From: Amycolatopsis balhimycina FH 1894
Lineage (GTDB): Bacteria > Actinomycetota > Actinomycetes > Mycobacteriales > Pseudonocardiaceae
Direction: 5' to 3'
Assembly (NCBI RefSeq): GCF_000384295.1
Contig: NZ_KB913037.1
Span: forward strand, 9,251,508-9,315,507
Length of the DNA stretch: 64,000 nt
Shown piece by piece: positions 46,507-56,052 of the stretch. The notes below the pieces were generated by a model, which was given only the letters and a program-made list of their open reading frames with translations, did not search any database and was not told the origin of the DNA. Within the stretch, counting starts at the first letter, position 1; each line of letters begins with the position of its first letter. Both the position numbers and the translations under genes were made by a program.

Positions 46507-47541
46507 ATGGCCCGAGTCCGGATGTCCGACGTGGCCGCCCGGGCCGGGGTGTCCACGGCGACCGTCTCGATGGTGCTCAACGGGGTGGGCTCGACACGCG
46601 TGTCGCCGCAGACCCAGCAGCGGGTGCGCGAGGCGGCCGAGGCGGTCGGCTACAAGCCGAACTCCGTGGCGCGGAGCCTGCGGACGCAGCAGACCCGCAT
46701 GGTCGGCCTGATCTCGGACACGATCGCCAGCACGCCGTTCGCCGGGCGGATGCTGGCCGGGGCCAACGACGTGGCGCGCGAGCACGGGCATCTGGTGATC
46801 CTGGTCGACACCGAGCAGGATCCCGATGCCGAGCGCCAGGCGCTCAACGCCTTGAGCGGCCAGCAGGTCGACGCGATGATCTACGCGAGCATGTGGCATC
46901 GCGTGGTCGAGGTGCCCGACGGCCTGCCCGAGGACGCCGTCCTGCTCGACTGCGCCCCGGCCGCGGGAGGCCGGGCCGCGGTCGTCCCGGACGAACAGGC
47001 GGGTGGCATGGCCGCGGTGCGGGAGCTGGTGACCGCCGGGCATCGCCGGATCGCGTTCCTGGACGCCGAGGAGCGGTTCGAGCTCGTCGCGTCGCCCCTG
47101 CGGCACGAGGGGTATCTCCAGGTCCTGGCGGAGGCCGGGATCGAGCCGGATCCCGCCCTGCACGCCCGTGCCGAACCGGTGGCCGGCGGCGGACGGGAAG
47201 CGGCTCAGCGGCTGCTGGACCTGCCGGCCGGGCGAGCGCCCACCGCGATGTTCTGCTTCAACGACCGCATGGCGATGGGCGCCTACGCGGCCGCACACCG
47301 CCGGGGCCTTTCGGTTCCCGGGGATCTCTCCGTCGTCGGCTACGACGACCAGCAACTGGTCGCGGCGGAGCTCGATCCGCCGTTGACGACGATCGCGCTC
47401 CCGCACTACGAAATGGGCCGGTGGGCGATGGAGGTCGCGCTCGGGCTGCGTCAGGCGGACCGGGCCACCCCGTACCTCATGCCGTGCCCGGTCATCCGCC
47501 GGGCTTCGGTGGGCCCGCCGCCGGCCGCGTTCGGCGACTGA
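46507..47541 (+). CDS. LacI-family transcriptional regulator of fructan use
   Basis: A 344-residue regulator: HTH and hinge in residues 1-60 (MSDVAARAGVSTATVSMVLN) and a periplasmic-binding-protein-like sugar domain with FCFNDRMAMGAY and GYDDQQLVAAELDPPLTT. It is transcribed with an ABC importer and two fructosidase genes and probably senses a fructose oligomer. ATG 46507 follows GGGAAGGAGGG. Confidence 0.93.
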   Translation: MARVRMSDVAARAGVSTATVSMVLNGVGSTRVSPQTQQRVREAAEAVGYKPNSVARSLRTQQTRMVGLISDTIASTPFAGRMLAGANDVAREHGHLVILVDTEQDPDAERQALNALSGQQVDAMIYASMWHRVVEVPDGLPEDAVLLDCAPAAGGRAAVVPDEQAGGMAAVRELVTAGHRRIAFLDAEERFELVASPLRHEGYLQVLAEAGIEPDPALHARAEPVAGGGREAAQRLLDLPAGRAPTAMFCFNDRMAMGAYAAAHRRGLSVPGDLSVVGYDDQQLVAAELDPPLTTIALPHYEMGRWAMEVALGLRQADRATPYLMPCPVIRRASVGPPPAAFGD

Positions 47542-47570
47542 CGGCGGACCGCACTCTCACTGCATTCCAC

Positions 47571-47590
47571 ATGGCAGTTGGCGCTGCCAT
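47571..47590. promoter_or_regulatory. Inverted repeat between regulator and binding-protein genes
   Basis: ATGGCAG-ttggcg-CTGCCAT, perfect seven-base arms. It may be an RNA hairpin that tunes the ratio of regulator to transporter, or a second operator. Confidence 0.4.
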
Positions 47591-47644
47591 CCGGCACGGA
47601 GGCGACGGCCGGTCGCGCTCCGCAACAGAGAAAGAGATTCCACG

Positions 47645-48931
47645 GTGAAACGCAAATCCCTCCCCATCATGGTAGCGGCAGGCCTGACCGCGGTGCTCGC
47701 GCTGGGCGGCTGCGCCCGCGCGAGCCAGGATTCTTCGTCCTCCGGTGGACCCAGTGAGATCAGCATGTGGACGCACTCGGCGGGCAATCCCGGCGAGCTG
47801 GCTGTCTACCAGCGGATCATCTCCGACTTCAACGCGTCCCAGACCCAGTACAAGATCGTCCAGCAGAACTTTCCGCAGGGTTCCTACAACGACGCGATCA
47901 CCGCGGCCGCCGCGTCGCGGAAGCTGTCCTGCCTGCTGGACATGGACGGCCCGGTGATGCCGAACTGGGCCTGGGCCGGCTACCTGCAGCCGCTGGGACT
48001 GCCGGACGACCTGATCAAGACGCTGCTGCCCACGACCGTCGGCCGCTACAAGGACACCGTCTATTCGGCGGGCTACTGGGACGCCGCGTTGTCGATCTTC
48101 GCGCGGAAGTCGGTGCTGGACAAGAACCAGATCAGGATTCCGACCGCCGAGAAGCCGTGGACGCTCGAGGAGTTCGACGCGGTCGTCACCAAGCTGAAGG
48201 CGAACGGCTATGCCACGCCACTGGACCTGGGCGCCGCCGACAAGGGGGAGTGGTGGTCGTACGCGTATTCGCCGATGCTTCAGAGCACCGGTGGTGACCT
48301 GATCAACCGGGCCACCATGAAGTCCGCCGACGGCGCGCTGAACGGTCCGGACGCGGTGAAGTTCTTCACCTGGTTCCAGCAGGCGTTCAAGAACGGCTGG
48401 GCGGACAATGCCGGCCCGGTCGGCAACCAGCGTTTCGTCGACAACAAGGTCGCCCTCAGCTACACCGGCGTGTGGAACGCCAAGGACGCGCTCGAAAGTG
48501 TCGGCAACGACCTGCTGATCCTGCCGCCGGTGGACTTCGGGAAGGGCCCGAAGATCGGTGGCGGTTCCTGGCAGTGGGGCATTTCCGCCGGCTGCAAGAA
48601 CACCGACGGCGCCCGCGCGTACCTGAAGTTCAGCTTCCAGGACAAGTACCTCACCGCCTTCGCCGACAGCCAGGTGGTCATCCCGAGCACCACGGCGGCC
48701 GCGGCCGCGTCGAAGTACTTCGGCGACACCGCTCCGCTGCACCCGTTCGCCGTGCTGTCGCAGAAGTTCGCCCTGGCCCGGCCGGCCACCCCCGGCTACC
48801 CGGTGATCTCCTCGACCTTCGAGAAGGCGGCCAAGGACATCATGAGCGGCGCCGACGTGAAGCCGGCGCTGGACACCGCCGTGCAGGCGATCGACACCGA
48901 CATCAAGTCCCAGAACGGCTACGGCTTCTAG
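47645..48931 (+). CDS. Oligosaccharide ABC transporter substrate-binding lipoprotein
   Basis: A 428-residue lipoprotein (lipobox LALGGC, Cys22) with an extracellular solute-binding protein family 1 fold (EISMWTHSAGNPGELAVYQ, then a long two-lobe body). GTG 47645 is preceded by GAGAAAGAG. With the two permease genes it forms an importer; the ATPase must be shared from elsewhere, as is usual for this type in actinomycetes (MsiK-like). Fructo-oligosaccharides are the likely ligand, judged from the neighbours. Confidence 0.92.
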   Translation: MKRKSLPIMVAAGLTAVLALGGCARASQDSSSSGGPSEISMWTHSAGNPGELAVYQRIISDFNASQTQYKIVQQNFPQGSYNDAITAAAASRKLSCLLDMDGPVMPNWAWAGYLQPLGLPDDLIKTLLPTTVGRYKDTVYSAGYWDAALSIFARKSVLDKNQIRIPTAEKPWTLEEFDAVVTKLKANGYATPLDLGAADKGEWWSYAYSPMLQSTGGDLINRATMKSADGALNGPDAVKFFTWFQQAFKNGWADNAGPVGNQRFVDNKVALSYTGVWNAKDALESVGNDLLILPPVDFGKGPKIGGGSWQWGISAGCKNTDGARAYLKFSFQDKYLTAFADSQVVIPSTTAAAAASKYFGDTAPLHPFAVLSQKFALARPATPGYPVISSTFEKAAKDIMSGADVKPALDTAVQAIDTDIKSQNGYGF

Positions 48932-48989
48932 CTCGCCGCTCCCCGCCCGGCGGGCAACGCCGGGCGGGCCGAGAGGGAAGGCACCTCCC

Positions 48990-49943
48990 ATGACGGCGAC
49001 CGTCTCGCCGGACACCCGCGCCGCGAGCGCGGTCCCGAAACCCGTCTCCCGCCCGAAGGGCCATCACGAACGACGCTCCGCGCGTCGCGCCGGCTGGGCC
49101 ATGGCCGCCCCGGCCGTGGTGCTGCTGCTGGCGTTCCTGATCGTCCCGGTGATCCTCGGATTCGTCCTTTCGTTCACCAACGCCCGGCTCGTCTCGCCCG
49201 AGCCGACCACCTTCACCGGCCTCGACAACTTCGTCCGGGCCTTCACCGCCGATCCCACGTTCTTCCGCTCGCTGGTGAACACGGTCTGCTTCGCCGCCGT
49301 CGTCGTGCCGGTGCAGGCCGGGTTCGGGCTGCTGCTGGCCATCCTGGTGAACCAGAAGATCCGCGGCGCGGTGGCGTTCCGGGTCATCTTCTTCATCCCG
49401 GTCGTGACCTCGATCGTCGTGGTCTCGATCCTGTGGAAGTTCATGTACCAGCCGGACGGGCTCATCAACTCCTTCATCGATTCGATCACCTTCGGCGCCT
49501 GGCAGGGCACCGCGTGGCTGAACAACCCGAGCACCGCCCTCGCCGCGATCATCGTGCTGTCCATCTGGCAGGCGGTCGGCTTCCACATGCTGATCTGGCT
49601 GTCCGGCCTGCAGACCATCCCGCAGGAGCTGTACGAGGCGGCGCGGATCGACGGTGCGAGCACCTGGCAGCAGTTCCGCAACGTCACCTGGCCCTGCCTG
49701 CGCCCGACCCGGGTATTCGTGCTGATCACCATCACCATCGCCGCGCTCGGGTTGTTCGTGCAGATCGACGTCATGACCCAGGGTGGCCCGGTGGACTCCA
49801 CCTCGACGCTGGTCTACCACGCCGTCCGGATGGGCTACCACCAGCAGCAGATCGGCTACGGCTCGGCCCTGTCCCTGGTGTTCTTCGTGCTGGTGCTCAT
49901 CGTCGCGCTGGTCCAGCGCTTCCTGACCCGGGACAAGGACTGA
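48990..49943 (+). CDS. Sugar ABC transporter permease (MalF-like)
   Basis: A 317-residue protein with six membrane helices after a 30-residue basic N-tail. The EAA loop that meets the ATPase reads YEAARIDGASTWQQFRNVTWP. It follows the binding-protein gene by 58 bases, with GAGAGGGAAGG in front of the ATG. Confidence 0.92.
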   Translation: MTATVSPDTRAASAVPKPVSRPKGHHERRSARRAGWAMAAPAVVLLLAFLIVPVILGFVLSFTNARLVSPEPTTFTGLDNFVRAFTADPTFFRSLVNTVCFAAVVVPVQAGFGLLLAILVNQKIRGAVAFRVIFFIPVVTSIVVVSILWKFMYQPDGLINSFIDSITFGAWQGTAWLNNPSTALAAIIVLSIWQAVGFHMLIWLSGLQTIPQELYEAARIDGASTWQQFRNVTWPCLRPTRVFVLITITIAALGLFVQIDVMTQGGPVDSTSTLVYHAVRMGYHQQQIGYGSALSLVFFVLVLIVALVQRFLTRDKD

Positions 49944-49946
49944 CCC

Positions 49947-50858
49947 ATGACCATCCACAAGGGACACACCGGCTCGGACGAGCGGGTGCTGCGCCGCCGC
50001 CGGCGGGTCTGGATCTACCTGGTCCTGCTCGGACTCGCCGTCTTCTTCCTGTTCCCGCTCGTGTTCATGGTCGTCTCCAGCCTGAAACCCGACGGCCAGA
50101 TCCTGTCCGACGTCGGCGGCTGGCGGGCGTTCCTGCCGCTGGGCGACATCAGCTTCGACAACTATTCCGCGGTGTTCGACCGGGTGCCGGTCGGGCGGTT
50201 CCTGTTCAACTCGGTCCTCGTCACGGTGGTGATCGTGGCCGCCGGGCTGGTGGTGAACTCGATGGCCGGGTTCGCGATCTCCCGGCTGCGCTGGACCGGC
50301 CGCGGCGTCGTGCTCAGCGTCATCATCGCCACGCTGATCGTGCCGTTCGAGACCATCGCGGTGCCGATGGTCTACTGGGTCTCGCAGCTGCCGACCCTGC
50401 TGTTCCAAAATGGACAGATCGTGTACGACTTCGGCTGGCTGGACACCTACCAGGTGCAGATCATCCCGTTCATCGCCAACGGCTTCTCGATCTTCCTGTT
50501 CACGCAATACTTTTCGACCATCCCCGCCGCGCTCGACGAGGCGGCCCGGATCGACGGCGCGGGCTGGTTCACCATCTACCGCAAGATCGCCGTGCCGCTG
50601 TCGGGGCCGGCGTTCGCCACCGTCGCGATCCTGACGTTCCTGCCGGCTTGGAACCAGTACCTGTGGCCGAGCATGGTCGTCCAGGACGAGAAGCTGCGGC
50701 CGGTCATGGTCGGCATGCAGTACTTCTTCCAGGACAACACGGCCTGGGGCGAGGTCATGGCCTACACCTCGATGATCACCTTCCCGGTGCTCGTGGTGTT
50801 CCTCGCCTTCCAGCGCGCGTTCGTCAGCAGCGTCGCGGCCAGCGGCGTCAAAGAATGA
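49947..50858 (+). CDS. Sugar ABC transporter permease (MalG-like)
   Basis: A 303-residue protein with six membrane helices and the EAA loop DEAARIDGAGWFTIYRKIAVP. It starts three bases after the partner permease stop. The C-terminal extension is typical of MalG-type subunits. Confidence 0.92.
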   Translation: MTIHKGHTGSDERVLRRRRRVWIYLVLLGLAVFFLFPLVFMVVSSLKPDGQILSDVGGWRAFLPLGDISFDNYSAVFDRVPVGRFLFNSVLVTVVIVAAGLVVNSMAGFAISRLRWTGRGVVLSVIIATLIVPFETIAVPMVYWVSQLPTLLFQNGQIVYDFGWLDTYQVQIIPFIANGFSIFLFTQYFSTIPAALDEAARIDGAGWFTIYRKIAVPLSGPAFATVAILTFLPAWNQYLWPSMVVQDEKLRPVMVGMQYFFQDNTAWGEVMAYTSMITFPVLVVFLAFQRAFVSSVAASGVKE

Positions 50859-50877
50859 CACTCTTCGAAAGGCTCGT

Positions 50878-51831
50878 ATGTTTTCGCTGCCCGACTCCTG
50901 GGTCTGGGACTTCTGGTTCGCCGACGACGGCGACCGCTACCACCTGTTCTTCCTCTACGCCTCCCGCGCCCTGCACGACCCCGAAGCCCGCCACTACCGC
51001 GCCTCGATCGGCCACGCCGTCTCGGCCGACCTGGTGCACTGGACCCGGATCGAGGACGCACTGGTCCGCGCGGACGCCCCGGCGTTCGACGACCTGGCGA
51101 CCTGGACCGGTTCGGTCGTGCGGCACCCGGAGGGCACCTGGTTCCTGTTCTACACCGGCGCCACCCGCGCCCCCGGCGGCAAGAACGTCCAACGGATCGG
51201 CTACGCCACCTCACCGGACCTTCTTACGTGGCAAAGGTTTCCGGAAAACCCCATCTTGGCCGCCGATCCTCGCTGGTACGAGACACTGGACGAGGGCTGG
51301 CACGACGAGGCGTTCCGCGACCCGTGGGTGTTCGCCGACCCCGGCGGGGACGGCTGGCACATGCTCGTCACCGCTCGCGCCGCCGGCGGTGAGCCGTTCG
51401 AACGCGGCGTCGTTGGCCACGCCGTCTCCGCGGACCTGCGGCACTGGGAGCTGCGCCCGCCGCTGACCGCGCCCGGGCCGCGCGGGTTCGGGCAGCTCGA
51501 GGTGCTGCAGGCCGAGGTGGTGGACGGCCGCCCGGTGCTGCTGTTCTCCTGCCTGGCCGAACACGCCTCGGCCGACCGCCGGGCCACCGGCACGACCGGC
51601 GGGATCTGGGCCGCGCCCGCCGGCGGCTTGCTCGGGCCGTTCGACATCGCGGCCGCCGAACCCGTCACCGACGACCGCTTCTACAGCGGCCGCCTCCTCC
51701 GCCGCCGGGCAGACGACCGCTGGGTGCTGCTCGCGTTCCAGCACCGCGGCGAACACGGCTTCGTCGGTGCCATCAGCGATCCCATGCCGGTGGCGTGGGA
51801 CGGCAAACGTCTCGGCATTGTCGATTCCTGA
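50878..51831 (+). CDS. Cytoplasmic GH32-like fructosidase
   Basis: A 317-residue five-bladed-propeller glycosidase with no signal peptide. Expected catalytic features are Asp11 in SWVWDFWFADDG (nucleophile position), FRDPWVF (Arg147-Asp148-Pro149) and an acid residue near 208-213 (QLEVLQAEV). The canonical WMNDPNG and ECPD motifs are altered, so the assignment to clan GH-J (GH32/GH68) rests on layout. It lacks the C-terminal beta-sandwich of GH32 and would hydrolyse imported fructo-oligomers in the cell. Confidence 0.78.
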   Translation: MFSLPDSWVWDFWFADDGDRYHLFFLYASRALHDPEARHYRASIGHAVSADLVHWTRIEDALVRADAPAFDDLATWTGSVVRHPEGTWFLFYTGATRAPGGKNVQRIGYATSPDLLTWQRFPENPILAADPRWYETLDEGWHDEAFRDPWVFADPGGDGWHMLVTARAAGGEPFERGVVGHAVSADLRHWELRPPLTAPGPRGFGQLEVLQAEVVDGRPVLLFSCLAEHASADRRATGTTGGIWAAPAGGLLGPFDIAAAEPVTDDRFYSGRLLRRRADDRWVLLAFQHRGEHGFVGAISDPMPVAWDGKRLGIVDS

Positions 51832-51846
51832 ATTCCTGGAGGTTCC

Positions 51847-53799
51847 ATGCGCTCAACGACGAGCGTCCTTCGCCTGCTGTCCGCCGCCGTCCTCGTGGCG
51901 GCGACGGCGGCGGCGGTAGGCCTGTCCGACGCCCCTCCCGCGTCGGCGGCGACCACCTACCGCGCGCAGTACCACTTCACGGTGCCCGACCACTGGAAGA
52001 ACGACCCCCAGCGGCCGGTGTACGTCAACGGCAAGTTCAACTACTACTACCTCTACAACGCCGACTACCCGACCGAAGTCGGCACCGCCTGGCGGCTGGC
52101 CACCACCACCGACGGCGTCGCCTTCGCGGACCAAGGCATCGCCGCGCCGAAGAAAACCAACGCGAACTACGACCTGTGGTCCGGTTCCGCGGTCGTCGAC
52201 ACCGCGAACACGGCCGGCTTCGGCGCCGGCGCGGTGGTCCAGCTGGTCACGCAGATGGACCACCCGGTCAACGCCTCCGGGCCGCAGGCACAGTTCCTGT
52301 GGTACTCGATCGACGGCGGCCGGACGTTCCGGCCCTACGGCGACACGCCGGTGATCCCGAACGGCGGCCGCCGCGACTTCCGGGACCCCAAGGTGATCTG
52401 GGACGCCGCGCGCGGCCGGTGGGTCGCGGCGATCACCGAAGGCGACCGGATCGGGTTCTTCACCTCACCGGACCTGAAGACCTGGACGTGGCAGTCGGAC
52501 TTCGTCAGCACCTACGGCACCCTCGAATGCCCCGACCTGTACCCGATCCGCGCCGACGACGGCACCACGCACTGGGTGCTGGGCGTCAGCGCCGGTGGTG
52601 TCCCGGGTACCTACGCCTACTGGACCGGAGCCTTCGACGGCGCGGCGTTCACCGCCGACGCGGCCACCCCGCAGTGGCTCGATCACGGCTTCGACTGGTA
52701 CGCCGGAGTCACCTGGGAAGATCCCGCCGCGCCGGCGGACCGGCGGTTCGGCCTGGCCTGGATGAACAACTGGGCCTATGCCGACACCACGCCGACCCGG
52801 GCTTCGGACGGCTTCAACGGGACTGACTCGATCGTCCGCCAGATCACGCTGAAGCACTACGCGGACGGCTATGCCCTGGCCTCGCAGCCGACCCCCGCGC
52901 TGGCGTCCCACGCCAGCGCGGTGACCAACCTCGGCACCATCCAGGTCAACGACGGCCTCGTGCCGCTGGCCTACCACGGGACGGCCTACCAGCTCGACAC
53001 CGACGTCAGCTGGACCCAGCTGGACAACATCGGGCTGCAGCTGCGGACGTCGGCCGACGGGACCCGGCACGCGGACGCCGGGATCTACCACGACTACAGC
53101 TACCTCAACCGCCGCCAGACGGGGGAACCCGACACCACCGGCACGCGAGGGGAGAGCCACGCGCCGTGGAACCCGGCGAAGACCAGCGCGCACCTGCGCA
53201 TCCTGGTCGACCGGACGACGATCGAGATGTTCGTCGACGACGGCCGGTACGTGCACTCCAGCGAGGTGTTCGCCGACCCCGCCGACACCGGCATCAACCT
53301 CTACGCCACCGGCGGCAGCGCCACCTTCGCCAACACGACCATCACCGAATTCGCCGACCTGTCCCAGCGCCCGGCGCATGTGGTCTCCGGGTTCGAGGGT
53401 GGCTCCTACGATCCCGGCTGGACCACCACCGGCAGCTTCACCGGCACCGGCCCATCCTTCGAATACCTGCCGGGCATGGTCGGCAACGCGGTCCTGGACA
53501 CCTTCGCCGGCGGCGGCGACCCGGCCACCGGCACGATCACTTCACCGCCGTTCACCCTCGACCGCAACCACCTGCACTTTCTCCTCGCCGGCGGCAACCA
53601 CCCAGGTCAGACCTCGATCAACCTGCTGGTGAACGGCCAAGTCGTGCGCACGGCTACCGGAGACGACACCGGCGTGCTCAAGCCGATCGACTGGGACGTC
53701 GGCGCCCTGCAGGGGCAGCGCGCCGAAGTGCAGGTCATCGACCAGGCGACCGGCGCGTGGGGACACCTCATGGCCGACCAGCTGCTGCTGAGCGATTGA
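51847..53799 (+). CDS. Secreted GH32 fructanase (levanase-like)
   Basis: A 650-residue exported enzyme. The signal peptide ends near Ala35 (ASA-ATT). The propeller shows nucleophile Asp53 in WKNDPQ, the RDP motif at 179-181 and the acid/base Glu227 in ECPD. A GH32 C-terminal beta-sandwich follows (to about 505; LVDRTTIEMFVDDG is its hallmark), then an extra C-terminal module of about 145 residues (FEGGSYDPGWTTTG), possibly for binding. It should cut levan or inulin outside the cell and feed the importer. GGAGG precedes the ATG. Confidence 0.92.
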   Translation: MRSTTSVLRLLSAAVLVAATAAAVGLSDAPPASAATTYRAQYHFTVPDHWKNDPQRPVYVNGKFNYYYLYNADYPTEVGTAWRLATTTDGVAFADQGIAAPKKTNANYDLWSGSAVVDTANTAGFGAGAVVQLVTQMDHPVNASGPQAQFLWYSIDGGRTFRPYGDTPVIPNGGRRDFRDPKVIWDAARGRWVAAITEGDRIGFFTSPDLKTWTWQSDFVSTYGTLECPDLYPIRADDGTTHWVLGVSAGGVPGTYAYWTGAFDGAAFTADAATPQWLDHGFDWYAGVTWEDPAAPADRRFGLAWMNNWAYADTTPTRASDGFNGTDSIVRQITLKHYADGYALASQPTPALASHASAVTNLGTIQVNDGLVPLAYHGTAYQLDTDVSWTQLDNIGLQLRTSADGTRHADAGIYHDYSYLNRRQTGEPDTTGTRGESHAPWNPAKTSAHLRILVDRTTIEMFVDDGRYVHSSEVFADPADTGINLYATGGSATFANTTITEFADLSQRPAHVVSGFEGGSYDPGWTTTGSFTGTGPSFEYLPGMVGNAVLDTFAGGGDPATGTITSPPFTLDRNHLHFLLAGGNHPGQTSINLLVNGQVVRTATGDDTGVLKPIDWDVGALQGQRAEVQVIDQATGAWGHLMADQLLLSD

Positions 53800-53816
53800 A
53801 CGGCAGGTGCCGCGGT

Positions 53817-53869
53817 GTCTTGAATGACTCATTCAGGTCTTCGGAGGTCCTGAATGAGTCATTCAAGAC
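53817..53869. terminator. Long hairpin behind the fructan operon
   Basis: Perfect 21-base arms (53817-53837 and 53849-53869, GTCTTGAATGACTCATTCAGG) around an 11-base loop. It lies 18 bases after the fructanase stop. Confidence 0.8.
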
Positions 53870-54195
53870 CTCCGGCGAGCGACGGCCGCCCGTCCGCGAA
53901 ACGCCGGACCGCGGCGAACACGCTGATCCCCTGCGCGGCGGCGGTGGTCGCCGTGGTGGCGTTGGTGGCTTTCGTCCGCAACGCCGGCACCGCCGACCTC
54001 GGCGCTGTCTTCGGGAATGCCGAGCCGGTATGGGTTTTCGCCGCGGTGACGGTCTTCCTCGTGCCGTTGCTGGGCAACGTGCCGGCTCTGCGGGCGGTCG
54101 CGCCGGTGCGCCTGCCGTGGGGACTGACGACGGCCGCGCAGCTGGCGGGAGCGTTCGGCAACCTCGTCGCGCCCGGGAACCTCGGTGTGATGGCC
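53854..54195 (+). pseudogene. Truncated LPG-synthase-like (UPF0104/MprF-type) membrane protein gene
   Basis: The frame starting at ATG 53854 (inside the hairpin) encodes a basic N-tail and two to three membrane segments ending in LTTAAQLAGAFGNLVAPGNLGVM, a conserved piece of the lysylphosphatidylglycerol synthetase-like flippase domain, which normally spans about 300 residues. The similarity stops at about 54195; the rest of the frame (to 54429) overlaps the binding-protein gene and is not protein-like. The gene therefore lost its 3' part, probably when the downstream operon was joined. Confidence 0.65.
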
Positions 54196-54298
54196 CCGCT
54201 CGACCGCCGTCTGTTCATGCGAGTAGCGGTTGTCCGTGGTCGCGACGAAGGTCGAAGCTACCGGGACGAGATCATCACTTTCGTCGGGGAGGGGCGTC

Positions 54299-55297
54299 AT
54301 GAGGCCTGGTCTGGCTGTCTTGCTCGCGGTCGCGCTGGTCGCCACGGCGTGCGGCGGGTCCGGCGGCACACCTTCCGCCGGCCGGGACAAAGTCGGCTAT
54401 CTGACGTCGTTCGGCACCTTCGGCCGTGACGCCTACGCCTACGTGGCCCAGGAGAAAGGCTTCTTCACCGAAGCCGGGCTCGATGTCACGATCACGCCGG
54501 GCAGTGGCACGGTGGACGTGCTCAAGCTGGTCGCCGGGGGCCGGGCGGACGTCGGCACGGCGGACTTCACCGCCACCGCGATCACGGTGGCGAAGGAGAA
54601 GCTGCCGGTGACCGCCGTCGCGGCGGTGCACCAGCGGTCCCTCGCCGCGATCATCTCGCTCGAGGGCAACGGCATCACCAGGCCGGCGGACCTGGCCGGG
54701 AAGAAGATCGCCGATCAGGCCGGCTCGACGAACCAGGTGATGTTCCCCGTCTACGCCAAGGCCGCCGGCCTCGACCCGGCCTCGGTGCGGTTCGTGCCGG
54801 CCGCTCCGCCCGCCCTGCCGCAACTGCTGGCCTCCCGGCAGGTGGACGGGATCGGGCAGTTCGTCGTCGGCCGGCCGCTCATCGAAGCGGCGGCGCGGGG
54901 CAAGAAGGCGGTCGTGCTGCCCTACGGCGATCTGGTGCCCGACCTGTACGGCAACGTGGTCGTCACGTCGAAGGATCTCGCCGCCCGGAATCCCGCGCTG
55001 GTGCGGCGGTTCACCGCGGCGCTGCTCAAGGGGCTCGGCTACGCGATCGAGCACCCCGACGAGCTCGGCGCGATCCTCAAGAAGTACCAGCCGGCCCAGG
55101 ACGCGGGGGTGGCGGCCGCCGAGATCGGGCTGATGGCGTCCTATGTCCGGCCCGCCGGCTTCACCGGCCCGCTCGGCCAGGTCGCCGAGGCGCGGGTCGG
55201 GAAGATCATCGGCACCCTCACGGACGCCGGCGCCATCCCGGCCGGTGCGCTCACCCCCGCCGACGTCGTCTCTTTCGGACTGGTGCCCCGGTCGTGA
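54299..55297 (+). CDS. ABC transporter substrate-binding lipoprotein (NMT1/SsuA-like)
   Basis: A 332-residue lipoprotein (lipobox LVATAC) of the NMT1/THI5, nitrate-sulfonate-taurine binding family: GYLTSFGTFGRDAYAYVAQE, KGFFTEAGLDVTITPGSG, GRADVGTADF and LAGKKIADQAGSTNQV. ATG 54299 follows GGGGAGGGG. Its stop overlaps the ATPase start (GTGA). Ligand candidates are a sulfonate, nitrate or a thiamine-pyrimidine precursor; sequence alone does not decide. Confidence 0.9.
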   Translation: MRPGLAVLLAVALVATACGGSGGTPSAGRDKVGYLTSFGTFGRDAYAYVAQEKGFFTEAGLDVTITPGSGTVDVLKLVAGGRADVGTADFTATAITVAKEKLPVTAVAAVHQRSLAAIISLEGNGITRPADLAGKKIADQAGSTNQVMFPVYAKAAGLDPASVRFVPAAPPALPQLLASRQVDGIGQFVVGRPLIEAAARGKKAVVLPYGDLVPDLYGNVVVTSKDLAARNPALVRRFTAALLKGLGYAIEHPDELGAILKKYQPAQDAGVAAAEIGLMASYVRPAGFTGPLGQVAEARVGKIIGTLTDAGAIPAGALTPADVVSFGLVPRS

Positions 55298-56052
55298 TCG
55301 TCCTGGACGGCGTGGCGCAGGTCTTCGACGGCCGGGCGGGGCCGGTCCAGGCGCTCGCCGGAATCGACTTCGAGGTGGGCGAGAACGAGTTCGTCGCGAT
55401 CATCGGGCGGTCCGGGTGCGGCAAGTCGACGTTGCTGCGGCTCATCGCCGGGCTGCTGCCCCCGACCCGGGGACGGATCTTCGTCGGCGGCGAGCCGGTG
55501 ACCAGGCCGCGTCGCGACGTCTCGGTCATGTTCCAGCGCCCGGCGCTGCTGCCGTGGCGGTCGGTGCTGGCGAACGTCATGCTGCCGATCGAGATCTTCG
55601 GCCTGGAGCGGAAGTCCTACCGGGACCGGGCGCACGAGCTGCTGGAGCTGGTCGGCTTGCGTGGCTTCGAGAAGCGGTTGCCCCACGAGCTTTCCGGCGG
55701 GATGCAGCAGCGGGTGTCGCTGTGCCGGTCGTTGATCCACGCACCGGCGGTCATGCTCATGGACGAACCGTTCTCCGCATTGGACGCTTTGACCCGGACG
55801 GAGCTTTCCGGGGAACTGCAACGTATCCAGCTGGAGCAGCCCAGGACGGTCGTGTTCGTGACGCACTCCATCGAGGAGGCCGTCGTGCTCGCCGACCGGG
55901 TGGCGGTGCTCACCCCGCGGCCCGGCAGGCTCCGCAAGACCGTCGACCTCGCCCTTCCCCGGCCACGCGTGCCCGGGCGCCCCGACGTCGATCAGGCGGG
56001 TCGTGAGCTGCGCGACCTGCTCACCGCACCGTTCGGCGAGGAGGCGACATGA
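55294..56052 (+). CDS. ABC transporter ATP-binding protein (SsuB/TauB-like)
   Basis: A 252-residue ATPase: Walker A GRSGCGKST, Q-loop FQRPALLPWRSV, signature LSGGMQQRVS, Walker B MLMDEPFSALD and switch VTHSIEEAV. Coupled to its neighbours by GTGA and ATGA overlaps. Confidence 0.93.
   Translation: MIVLDGVAQVFDGRAGPVQALAGIDFEVGENEFVAIIGRSGCGKSTLLRLIAGLLPPTRGRIFVGGEPVTRPRRDVSVMFQRPALLPWRSVLANVMLPIEIFGLERKSYRDRAHELLELVGLRGFEKRLPHELSGGMQQRVSLCRSLIHAPAVMLMDEPFSALDALTRTELSGELQRIQLEQPRTVVFVTHSIEEAVVLADRVAVLTPRPGRLRKTVDLALPRPRVPGRPDVDQAGRELRDLLTAPFGEEAT

Noticed and set aside
48903..50861. A 652-codon minus-strand frame opposite the sugar permease genes
   Set aside because: Charged low-complexity shadow of two clear permeases; no start context or domain.
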